A stretch of 7,181 nucleotides of DNA from an uncultured Cellvibrio sp. GTDB taxonomy: Bacteria > Pseudomonadota > Gammaproteobacteria > Pseudomonadales > Cellvibrionaceae. The DNA is taken from contig CAMLRJ010000172.1 in assembly GCA_946482345.1 (NCBI GenBank), positions 1-7,181 on the forward strand, read 5' to 3'. The notes beneath the pieces are model-generated. The model saw only the letters and a list, made by a program, of their open reading frames with translations, was not told the DNA's origin and did not search any database. Positions 1 to 7,181 of this stretch are shown here, one piece after another. Both the position numbers and the translations under genes were made by a program. Every line of letters starts with the position of its first letter. Positions within the stretch are counted from its first letter, which is position 1.

Positions 1-1
1 T

Positions 2-1432
2 ACACTGGGTGGTGCGGATATGTTGCGCCGCGCTATGGGTAAGAAAAAACCGGAAGAAATGGCCAAGCAACGTGAAGTATTTGAAGCGGGTGCAAAACAA
101 CAAGGCGTTGATGGCGATCTGGCAATTAAAATTTTTGATCTGGTAGAAAAATTTGCGGGTTATGGTTTTAACAAATCGCACTCGGCCGCTTACGCTATTG
201 TGTCTTATCAAACCGCTTGGTTAAAAGCACATTACCCCGCACATTTTATGGCGGCGACTATGTCGTCTGATATGGATAAAACCGACAAAGTGGTGACCTT
301 CATCGAAGAATGTCGCACCATGAAATTAATGCCCTTGCCACCGGATGTGAATTCCGGTGAGTTTCATTTCACAGTCGATGATGAAGGCAATATTATTTAT
401 GGATTGGGTGCAATTAAAGGTTTGGGTGAGGGACCAGTTGAATCGATAATTGCAGCACGCAATGAAGGTGGCCCTTTTAAAGATTTATTTGATTTCTGTG
501 CGCGAGTGGATGCACGCAAAGTGAACAAGCGTGCGTTGGAGGCGATTATTCGTTCCGGGGCTGCGGATCGATTAGGCCCCAGTTACAACACGCCGCATTA
601 CAATCGCGATCACGACCGCGCCGTTATGTTTGCCGCTATGAGTGAAGCGGTGAAAACCGCAGAACAATCAGCAGCAAATTCCAATGCAGGCATGATGGAT
701 TTATTTGGTGAAGTAATTGCAGCTGAAACTTCCATCACTGATGTTTACAAAGATTTTTTAAATACGCGCAGCTGGTCAATTAAAGATAGATTGCATGCCG
801 AAAAAGAAACTCTGGGTTTGTATTTAACTGGCCACCCAATTGATGAATACGAACAGGAACTTGAACACCTGGTGACATCACGTATTGCCAATTTGAAACC
901 TGAAAAATCCAATCAAACTATTTCCGGATTAATTATTTCGCAACGTGTAGTGAAAACCAAACGTGGTGATAATTTGGCAATACTGACGTTGGATGATCGT
1001 ACGGGTCGTATAGACATCACACTTTTTTCTGAAGTGTACAATGACTCACGTGATTTGTTGTTGAAAGATGGATTGCTGGTTGTGACTGGTCAAGTGAAAC
1101 ACGATGATTTCAGTGGTCAATTAAAAATGAGCGCTGACAATGTGCAATTATTAAGTGATTTACGTCAAGACAAAGTGCGTGAAATACATTTGCAATGGCA
1201 CGCTGGATTATTAGCTCCCAACGCTGTCCGCGATTTAATGCAACTTTTACAATTGCATCGCGGTTCCCCGCAAAAAGTGGCCAGGTGCCCTTTGATTATT
1301 GATTACATTCGCAGTGATGCCAAAGCTCAAGTTCAATTGGGAAATGATTGGTTGTTGAGGCCCGAAGATGAATTGTTGCAAAGTTTACGCGAGCGTTATG
1401 GTATGCAATCTGTCAGTTTGATCTATCAATAA
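2..1432 (+). CDS. dnaE: DNA polymerase III subunit alpha, C-terminal part (5' end outside window)
   Basis: Catalytic subunit of the replicative DNA polymerase III holoenzyme in the cytoplasm. The reading frame is open from the left edge (first full codon at 2-4), and the residues before the first Met continue the DnaE motif TLGGADMLRRAMGKKK, so the Met at 20 is internal. About 476 of the usual ~1160 residues are present. In order: the end of the fingers region with FAGYGFNKSHSAAYA (about 160-200); a helix-hairpin-helix region starting at YGLGAIKGLGEGP (398 onward); the internal beta-clamp-binding loop, here MMDLF (692-706); the conserved TLGLYLTGHP (809-838); an OB fold (about 914-1153); and the C-terminal tail that contacts tau in E. 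coli. The polymerase active-site aspartates lie upstream of the window. Compared with E. coli from memory, there is an 11-residue insertion after DRLGP (581-613). It ends with TAA at 1430-1432. Identification is certain at family level. Confidence 0.98.
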   Translation, partial: TLGGADMLRRAMGKKKPEEMAKQREVFEAGAKQQGVDGDLAIKIFDLVEKFAGYGFNKSHSAAYAIVSYQTAWLKAHYPAHFMAATMSSDMDKTDKVVTFIEECRTMKLMPLPPDVNSGEFHFTVDDEGNIIYGLGAIKGLGEGPVESIIAARNEGGPFKDLFDFCARVDARKVNKRALEAIIRSGAADRLGPSYNTPHYNRDHDRAVMFAAMSEAVKTAEQSAANSNAGMMDLFGEVIAAETSITDVYKDFLNTRSWSIKDRLHAEKETLGLYLTGHPIDEYEQELEHLVTSRIANLKPEKSNQTISGLIISQRVVKTKRGDNLAILTLDDRTGRIDITLFSEVYNDSRDLLLKDGLLVVTGQVKHDDFSGQLKMSADNVQLLSDLRQDKVREIHLQWHAGLLAPNAVRDLMQLLQLHRGSPQKVARCPLIIDYIRSDAKAQVQLGNDWLLRPEDELLQSLRERYGMQSVSLIYQ

Positions 1433-1494
1433 TCGAACAGCTTTTTTGTTGTAATTGGCGACAGTTGTTTTTGTACGGAAGTGTAAATATTTTT

Positions 1495-1540
1495 TTGTCA
1501 TCCAATTGGCAATAAAACTGTAAACCATCTTCAATAGACT
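1495..1540 (+). promoter_or_regulatory. Pho-box-like repeats with a -10-like hexamer
   Basis: Three half-sites resembling the PhoB CTGTCAT unit occur at nearly helical spacing: TTGTCAT (1495-1501), TTGGCAA (1506-1512) and CTGTAAA (1518-1524). The gaps between them are 4 and 5 nt. Ten nucleotides after the last one is TAGACT (1535-1540), a 4/6 match to the sigma70 -10. PhoB boxes classically replace the -35 and end about 10 bp before the -10, so the arrangement fits a PhoB-activated promoter starting near 1547. The middle half-site is poor and the third is out of the strict 11-bp phase by one base, so this is tentative. No gene follows before accA, about 310 nt away. Confidence 0.3.
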
Positions 1541-1550
1541 TCATGAAGTC
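1537..1550. repeat. Perfect 14-bp palindrome
   Basis: GACTTCATGAAGTC is identical to its own reverse complement over 14 bp and does not extend further, because A faces A on both sides. It overlaps the -10-like TAGACT of the Pho-box-like element and sits at its expected transcription start, so it could be an operator for a dimeric regulator. As RNA it would make only a short stem. It is followed by GTCA-GAAA-TGAC (1548-1559), a 4-bp hairpin with a GNRA-type loop. The palindrome is certain; its function is unknown. Confidence 0.5.
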
Positions 1551-1592
1551 AGAAATGACAAGGAAACTCTTAAGGAAAAGTTCTGTACCCTC

Positions 1593-1620
1593 TCCCCCTC
1601 TCCCTTACGGGACGGGGGGA
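1593..1620. repeat. C/G-rich imperfect inverted repeat
   Basis: A C-rich left arm (1593-1604) pairs with a G-rich right arm (1609-1620) around a TTAC loop. There is one C-C mismatch and one G-U pair. It stands out against the AT-rich surroundings and resembles the CCCTCTCCC-type intergenic dispersed repeats seen in many proteobacterial genomes (from memory, not checked). It is not followed by a T-run on either strand, so it is not a normal intrinsic terminator. Confidence 0.45.
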
Positions 1621-1674
1621 TCTTCCTTCCGGTAATTTTCTTGAAATTAATCCGTTGTTAACTGCAACAAAACC

Positions 1675-1704
1675 TTGATATTTGGCAGATTTTGCAAAAA
1701 TAAT
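1675..1704 (+). promoter_or_regulatory. Candidate sigma70 promoter for accA
   Basis: TTGATA (1675-1680, 5/6 match to the -35) is followed after 18 bp by AATAAT (1699-1704, 5/6 match to the -10). The predicted start near 1711 would give accA an untranslated leader of about 145 nt. It is the best-scoring pair I found by eye in the gap, but AT-rich DNA gives chance matches easily. Confidence 0.35.
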
Positions 1705-1855
1705 TGCATTCAATATGAGTCGTGTATCAGATAAACCTCTGGTCTAAAAATATCGACTAATCGGGTGTTTTCGCGTAATGTAGCGCCCCATTAGCGACCG
1801 GGTAGGCGGAATCGCCACTGGCTCAGTCCAATTCCTCGACGTACAAGAGCTTGAT

Positions 1856-2803
1856 ATGAATCTAAATTTTCTGGATTTTGAACAGCCGATTGCTGAACTT
1901 GAAACGAAGATTGAAGAATTACAAATGGTTGGTCGCTCAAGCGATGTCAACCTTGCCGATGAAATCGCCAAGCTGCGCGAAAAAAGTACAAAACTGACAG
2001 CATCTATCTATTCCAAATTGACCCCATGGGAAATAGTCAAGGTTGCTCGCCATCCGTTGCGCCCCTACGCCTCTGATTATATTTCCCGTGTGTTCACCGA
2101 TTTTGATGAGTTGCATGGTGATCGCCGTTTTGGTGACGACAAAGCCATTATTGGTGGTATAGGTCGTCTTGACGATAAACCGGTGATGATTATTGGCGAA
2201 GAAAAAGGTCGGACTGTCACCGAGAAAGTTCAACGTAATTTTGGTATGCCAAGACCGGAAGGTTATCGCAAGGCGCTGCGTTTGATGGAAATGGCTGAAC
2301 GTTTCAAAATGCCAATACTGACACTGATCGATACTCCCGGTGCCTATCCAGGAATTGATTCGGAAGAACGCGGGATTTCAGAATCTATCGCACAAAATTT
2401 GGCGGTGATGTCCCGTTTGCGAACACCGATTATTTGTACGGTTATTGGTGAAGGCTCATCCGGTGGTGCTCTGGCAATTGGTGTGGGTGATCAGCTCAAT
2501 ATGCTCCAATATTCCACTTACTTTGTTATTTCTCCCGAAGGTTGCGCCAATATTATTTGGAAAACGGTTGCCAAGGCTCCTGAAGCTGCACAGGCAATGG
2601 GTGTGACATCCAAAGTGTTGCAGGATTTGGGAATTGTTGATGAAACTATTCCTGAACCTTTGGGGGGCGCACATCGAAATCTGGATGAAATGGCCAATAC
2701 ATTACGAAACCGTTTAATAACCCAGGTTGAACAATTAAGTAAAGAGCCAATAGAGGCCTTACTGGAGCGTCGTTATCAACGCCTGATGAGTTATGGAAAT
2801 TAA
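1856..2803 (+). CDS. accA: Acetyl-CoA carboxylase carboxyltransferase subunit alpha
   Basis: Alpha subunit of the alpha2-beta2 carboxyltransferase (with AccD), which moves the carboxyl group from carboxybiotin on AccB to acetyl-CoA, giving malonyl-CoA for fatty-acid synthesis in the cytoplasm. The protein is 315 residues, against 319 in E. coli. The N-terminus [15 protein letters not shown] matches the family start exactly, which fixes the ATG at 1856. A coiled region (about 10-50) is followed by the crotonase-like carboxyltransferase fold: KGR...[22 protein letters not shown] (118-144), IDTPGAYPG (158-166), the oxyanion-hole segment [16 protein letters not shown] (197-212, key GG at 203-204), and [14 protein letters not shown] (218-231). 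It ends in [11 protein letters not shown]. The Shine-Dalgarno is weak (AAGAG at 1845-1849). Nothing is missing or truncated. AccD is encoded elsewhere, as is usual. The terminator at 2828-2861 closes the unit. Confidence 0.98.
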   Translation: MNLNFLDFEQPIAELETKIEELQMVGRSSDVNLADEIAKLREKSTKLTASIYSKLTPWEIVKVARHPLRPYASDYISRVFTDFDELHGDRRFGDDKAIIGGIGRLDDKPVMIIGEEKGRTVTEKVQRNFGMPRPEGYRKALRLMEMAERFKMPILTLIDTPGAYPGIDSEERGISESIAQNLAVMSRLRTPIICTVIGEGSSGGALAIGVGDQLNMLQYSTYFVISPEGCANIIWKTVAKAPEAAQAMGVTSKVLQDLGIVDETIPEPLGGAHRNLDEMANTLRNRLITQVEQLSKEPIEALLERRYQRLMSYGN

Positions 2804-2827
2804 TGGTATTTGAGACACTAAAAAAAC

Positions 2828-2861
2828 AAAAAGCCGTTGATGCGAGTCAGCGGCTTTTTTT
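2828..2861 (+). terminator. Rho-independent terminator after accA
   Basis: The arm AAAAAGCCG (2828-2836) pairs perfectly with CGGCTTTTT (2851-2859). The stem continues inward as TTGA/TCAG (2837-2840/2847-2850, one G-U pair) around a short TGCGAG loop, and a run of seven Ts (2855-2861) follows. It begins 24 nt after the accA stop. The A-tract on the left arm gives a T-run on the opposite strand too, so it could work in both directions. Confidence 0.92.
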
Positions 2862-2875
2862 ATGTAATTTTTGAT

Positions 2876-2880
2876 GGAGA
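2876..2880 (+). promoter_or_regulatory. Shine-Dalgarno that sets the aminopeptidase start
   Basis: GGAGA lies 10 nt before the ATG at 2891. An upstream in-frame TTG/ATG at 2837/2840 lies inside the terminator hairpin and has no ribosome binding site, and starting there would bury the lipoprotein signal behind 18 extra residues. The start at 2891 is therefore preferred. TGTAAT (2863-2868, 5/6 to the -10) could be the promoter, but no -35 stands at proper spacing. Confidence 0.75.
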
Positions 2881-2890
2881 AAAAATAAAG

Positions 2891-5590
2891 ATGAATCAAT
2901 TGTTACGATTATTGTTAATCATTATTTCATCCGGTCTGCTGTTGTCATGTCAGCAACCGGGACAGGATGCCAAACAAGAATCAGAAATCAAACAGGAAAA
3001 GGTTAGGGTTGATCGCGCTGTTGTTCCTTATCTGGAACAGGAATACGCCGCAATGCGCGCCAAACAAATTGCCGATGTCAGCTATCGCCTGACAATGAAT
3101 CTGGATGCGCAAACAGAAACTTACTCGGGTGAGATTTTTATTGATTTTAGTTTGGCGGATAACAATCTTTCTCCTGTCACAGTGGATTTTAATTCCGGAA
3201 AAGTGAATGCGGTCTATCTGAATGATGTGGCTGTTAATTTTGTGTACGAGCAATATTTTATTCAGCTGGCACCGGAGATTTTTACCAGGAAAAAAAATAC
3301 CTTGCGTATTGAATTTGAGCGTCAATATTCCAAGGCGGGTGATGGGTTGCATCACTATAAGGATCCGCAAACCGGCAACGTGTATCTGTACAGCAACTTC
3401 GAACCCTATAACGCTAACAAAATGTTTCCGCATTTTGATCAGCCGAATATTAAAGCGACTTATTTATTGCAAGTTTTGGCACCGGCTAATTGGCAGGTTA
3501 TATCGGCACAACGTGAGTCATCAATTAATGACGAAAATGGAAAAAAACGTTGGCTATTTCCGATAACACCGAAAATTCCTTCTTATATTTTTCCTTTGCA
3601 TGCAGGGCCTTATAAAATTTGGGAAGATAAAGCAGGGAAAGTACCCTTACGTCTGTTTGCAAGGGAAGAGCTGGCGCAATATGTGAATGCAAAAGAATGG
3701 TTTACATTTACGCAACAAAGTTTTGACTTTTACAATCAGTATTTTGAAATTGAATATCCTTTCGGTAAATACGATCAATTGGTGGTGCCGGATTTTAATG
3801 CGGGTGCAATGGAAAACCTGGGTGCCGTTACTTTTAATGAAATTTATGTCGGGCGTGGAGTTAAAACCCGTTTGGAACGCTTCCGTCATGCCAATGTGAT
3901 TTCACATGAATTGGCGCATATGTGGTTTGGTAATCTGGTGACTATGGATTGGTGGAATGGTTTGTGGTTAAACGAAAGTTTTGCAACTTACATGTCCTAT
4001 TTGCAGCAATCCAAAAACAGTGAATTCAAGCAGGATGCCTGGCGAATTTTTTACAACAATATGAAACAGTGGGCCTATACCGCTGATCAGCAAGTCACTA
4101 CACATGCAATTGAGTTACCGGTTGCCAACACAGCAGAAGCTTTCACTAATTTTGATGGCATAACTTATGGAAAGGGTGCCTCGGTATTAAAACAATTAGC
4201 ATATTTTGCGGGTGAAGAAAATTTTCGAAAAGGAGTTGCTAATTATTTAAAAAAATTCAGTTATGGCAATACTCAACTTCAGGATTTTATTACTGAAGTT
4301 GCTTTGGCAAGCAATCAGGATTTAACAGGTTGGACACAGGAATGGCTCTATCTGGCAGGCTTGAATACAGTTCAGGTTGAATTCGCTTGTGGCGATAATC
4401 AGGATGTTGCACCTTTGTCTTCATTTTCTGTTTTACAGTTTGCAACTCCGGAAAACCCAACGCTCAGATCACAAAAAATTGAGTTGGGTTTTTACCAAAT
4501 AGATCAATCTGCAAACCAACAAGCGGTTTATCAAACGGCGGTCATTCCTTTTGTCTACTCAGGTGCAAAAACCTCAATGCCGATTGAGAAGAGCATGGCT
4601 TGCCCGGATTTTGTATACCCCAATGTGAATGACATGGGTTATTTGAAAGTTGCGCTGGACAAAAAGTCATTAGCCAGCGTTCAGAAAAATATTGCTATTT
4701 TTGATTCTGAAATGCGCAGTAATTTGTGGCAAATTTTATGGGATGAGGTTTTGGATAAACGTTTGCGATTGAGTGAATTTATCCAATTAGTCAACAGTTC
4801 CATGGTATCGAATGATGCAGCTGATGTTGCAGCCATGAGTACGAAATTACGTATGGCACATGAATATTTAATCGAGATGCAAAATAACAAACAGGGGTTT
4901 GAAAAAGAATTAAAGTTGTTGGAGTCTATTGCCTGGCGAGAGTTGCAGGCATCTGAAGCAGGATCTGATATACAGAAAATCTGGTTTGACACCTATGTGC
5001 AGTTGGCGTTTTCCAAATCCGAATTGGCTCGACTTGAAAATCTGTTAACAGGCCGTAAAAAAATTCCAGGTTTGTTAATCGATCAGGACAGGCGCTGGGC
5101 AGTGTTAATCAGATTGAATTTATTTCAGTATGCCAAAGCCGTTAAATTGGCTGATCAGGAAAAGAAAAAAGATCCCAGTGATCGTGGCCAACAAATGTCA
5201 TTGGTTTGCGAATTGGTAAGAGCGACGCCGGAGATCAAAGCCGAGTTTTTTGAAAAGATTATTGCCAAAGATCAGGTATACAAATTGGCAACCGCCAGAT
5301 TATTAATGGTGAATTTATTTCCTGCGATACAAATGGAATACCGTCATCAATATGCGGACAAAATATTAGCCAATATTCCGAAGTTGCATCGGGAACAAGA
5401 CGAGCGATTTATGGCTAGCTATTTAACCGGATTATTACCTGCGCACTGCACTTCACAAAATGTGAATCGTCTGGCAGCGGCAGTAACAGAATACGGGGAC
5501 TTAAATCCTGTGATTAATCGCAACTTGAGAATTGCTCTTCAGGAGGAACAGCGTTGCGTCGATATGAAAGGATTGATGTTGATAAAGTAG
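2891..5590 (+). CDS. M1-family zinc aminopeptidase, predicted lipoprotein
   Basis: Predicted metallo-aminopeptidase that removes N-terminal residues from peptides. The protein has 899 residues. It starts with a lipoprotein signal: a hydrophobic stretch after R6, then lipobox LLSC with the lipidated Cys at 20. Gln at +2 suggests outer-membrane sorting, so it probably acts on the periplasmic side or the cell surface. The N-terminal beta domain carries YSNFEPYNANKMFPHFDQP. The catalytic domain has the exopeptidase motif GAMEN (305-309), the zinc site HELAH (339-343) with E362 exactly 18 residues later, and the catalytic Tyr in ITYGKG (Y426). From about 570 a helical ERAP1-like domain begins with YPNVNDMGYLKVALD. 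Cysteine pairs C500/C571 and C853/C889 could form disulfides (inference). MDWWNGLWLNESFA and the C-terminal layout look like the APN or Streptomyces-type PepN branch, not E. coli PepN. All catalytic residues are present. It stands alone between a terminator and the icd promoter region. Confidence 0.93.
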   Translation: MNQLLRLLLIIISSGLLLSCQQPGQDAKQESEIKQEKVRVDRAVVPYLEQEYAAMRAKQIADVSYRLTMNLDAQTETYSGEIFIDFSLADNNLSPVTVDFNSGKVNAVYLNDVAVNFVYEQYFIQLAPEIFTRKKNTLRIEFERQYSKAGDGLHHYKDPQTGNVYLYSNFEPYNANKMFPHFDQPNIKATYLLQVLAPANWQVISAQRESSINDENGKKRWLFPITPKIPSYIFPLHAGPYKIWEDKAGKVPLRLFAREELAQYVNAKEWFTFTQQSFDFYNQYFEIEYPFGKYDQLVVPDFNAGAMENLGAVTFNEIYVGRGVKTRLERFRHANVISHELAHMWFGNLVTMDWWNGLWLNESFATYMSYLQQSKNSEFKQDAWRIFYNNMKQWAYTADQQVTTHAIELPVANTAEAFTNFDGITYGKGASVLKQLAYFAGEENFRKGVANYLKKFSYGNTQLQDFITEVALASNQDLTGWTQEWLYLAGLNTVQVEFACGDNQDVAPLSSFSVLQFATPENPTLRSQKIELGFYQIDQSANQQAVYQTAVIPFVYSGAKTSMPIEKSMACPDFVYPNVNDMGYLKVALDKKSLASVQKNIAIFDSEMRSNLWQILWDEVLDKRLRLSEFIQLVNSSMVSNDAADVAAMSTKLRMAHEYLIEMQNNKQGFEKELKLLESIAWRELQASEAGSDIQKIWFDTYVQLAFSKSELARLENLLTGRKKIPGLLIDQDRRWAVLIRLNLFQYAKAVKLADQEKKKDPSDRGQQMSLVCELVRATPEIKAEFFEKIIAKDQVYKLATARLLMVNLFPAIQMEYRHQYADKILANIPKLHREQDERFMASYLTGLLPAHCTSQNVNRLAAAVTEYGDLNPVINRNLRIALQEEQRCVDMKGLMLIK

Positions 5591-5622
5591 AAGGCAAGGG
5601 CATGTATTAGTCCCCGTCAAAC

Positions 5623-5631
5623 TGCTAGAAT
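5623..5631 (+). promoter_or_regulatory. Extended -10 promoter for icd
   Basis: TGCTAGAAT (5623-5631) is an extended -10: TG, one base, then TAGAAT with a 5/6 match. No good -35 stands 17 bp upstream (TGTATT at 5603-5608), which extended -10 promoters can tolerate. A start near 5638 would give icd a leader of about 130 nt. Confidence 0.4.
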
Positions 5632-5744
5632 CGCCGGCGCTCTTGCAACGGGAGGCGATTCCCTGTGGCGGGGCTCTTTCTTGATTTCATCTTGTTGAAG
5701 GCAGGGCTCACAAGGCCCCGGCTGACAGCAAGGAAATTCCCAGC

Positions 5745-5753
5745 ATGAATTGA
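5745..5753 (+). other. Possible two-codon upstream mini-ORF before icd
   Basis: ATG-AAT-TGA (5745-5753) ends 15 nt before the icd start and is preceded by its own Shine-Dalgarno-like AAGGAA (5730-5735), 9 nt upstream. Ribosomes pausing here would sit over the icd ribosome binding site. It could easily be a chance match. Confidence 0.2.
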
Positions 5754-5768
5754 CGGAGCCATCTTTAA

Positions 5769-7181
<1,413 letters not shown>

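Larger units (their letters stand above)
1433..1855. other. Long intergenic region between dnaE and accA (423 bp)
   Basis: No convincing gene is visible on either strand. A minus-strand frame covering 1744-1971 overlaps the accA start and has no family resemblance. The region is AT-rich with T-runs at 1442-1447 and 1490-1496, but no good GC stem precedes them, so a dnaE terminator is not evident. It contains four listed elements: Pho-box-like half-sites (1495-1540), a 14-bp palindrome (1537-1550), a C/G-rich hairpin (1593-1620) and a candidate accA promoter (1675-1704). A small GGCG/CGCC hairpin with a GAAT loop lies at 1805-1816. In E. coli accA follows dnaE closely and the two are cotranscribed, so this spacing suggests separate expression of accA here (inference). 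Confidence 0.7.
5591..5768. other. Structured intergenic region and icd leader
   Basis: This 178-bp gap has a higher GC content than its flanks and several inverted repeats. GAATCGCC (5628-5635) pairs with GGCGATTC (5654-5661). CCCCG (5612-5616) pairs with CGGGG (5669-5673). CGGGGCT (5669-5675) can instead pair with GGCCCCG (5714-5720). GGCTC occurs twice (5672-5676 and 5705-5709) and both copies can pair with GAGCC (5756-5760), which overlaps the icd Shine-Dalgarno GGAG (5755-5758, 10 nt before the ATG). CGCCGGCG (5632-5639) is an 8-bp palindrome. The T-rich CTCTTTCTTGATTTC (5674-5688) after the first stems could be a weak terminator for the aminopeptidase gene. It matches no riboswitch class that I recognise. 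Confidence 0.5.

Noticed and set aside
1442..1475. T-runs after the dnaE stop as an intrinsic terminator
   Set aside because: No GC-rich stem precedes either T-run closely enough.
1744..1971. Minus-strand 75-residue open frame across the accA start
   Set aside because: It overlaps the conserved accA N-terminus, has no ribosome binding site or recognisable family, and its composition is that of a shadow frame.
1937..2233. Minus-strand 98-residue open frame inside accA
   Set aside because: It lies wholly within accA, whose protein is conserved throughout; it is an antisense shadow.
3290..3297. A8 run in the aminopeptidase gene as a phase-variation or slippage site
   Set aside because: It encodes ordinary Lys-Lys-Asn codons in an AT-rich gene, the frame is intact, and similar A-runs occur nearby.
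2981..3433. Minus-strand 150-residue open frame inside the aminopeptidase gene
   Set aside because: It is antisense to the conserved N-terminal domain, with a composition rich in Ile, His and Asn and no domain that I recognise.
3222..3566. Plus-strand 114-residue frame overlapping the aminopeptidase gene
   Set aside because: The main frame carries the M1 motifs continuously through this region, so no frameshift or second gene is needed.
5692..5748. TTG-started short frame in the icd leader as a leader peptide
   Set aside because: There is no Shine-Dalgarno, no codon pattern suggesting attenuation by an amino acid, and it ends out of register with icd.

Overview
The window reads as chromosomal housekeeping DNA from a moderately AT-rich gammaproteobacterium, probably Cellvibrio-like or another Cellvibrionales relative. 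That placement is inference from three things: the gammaproteobacterial dnaE-accA order, proteins that align closely with their E. coli counterparts, and a monomeric NADP-isocitrate dehydrogenase. All four genes are on the + strand: the 3' part of dnaE (replicative DNA polymerase III alpha), a complete accA (acetyl-CoA carboxylase carboxyltransferase alpha), a complete gene for a lipoprotein M1-family zinc aminopeptidase, and the 5' two thirds of icd.

Region by region: 1-1432 holds the dnaE C-terminal part (helix-hairpin-helix region, clamp-binding loop, OB fold, tail). 1433-1855 is an unusually long gap without a gene. It holds a Pho-box-like set of half-sites with a -10-like hexamer, a perfect 14-bp palindrome, a C/G-rich imperfect hairpin and a candidate accA promoter. 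1856-2803 is accA, closed by a strong intrinsic terminator (2828-2861). 2891-5590 is the aminopeptidase, whose start is set by a Shine-Dalgarno and a lipoprotein signal. 5591-5768 is a foldable intergenic leader with an extended -10 promoter. 5769-7181 is icd, open at the right edge and still in frame at the last base.

The genes do not form one pathway-specific operon. They cover DNA replication, the first committed step of fatty-acid synthesis, extracytoplasmic peptide trimming and the TCA cycle, and each seems to have its own transcription signals. I see no mobile element, CRISPR array, tRNA, rRNA, toxin-antitoxin or defence system. The parts most worth a second look are the two non-coding gaps: a possible phosphate-responsive promoter with no obvious target between dnaE and accA, and a leader before icd with competing pairings.
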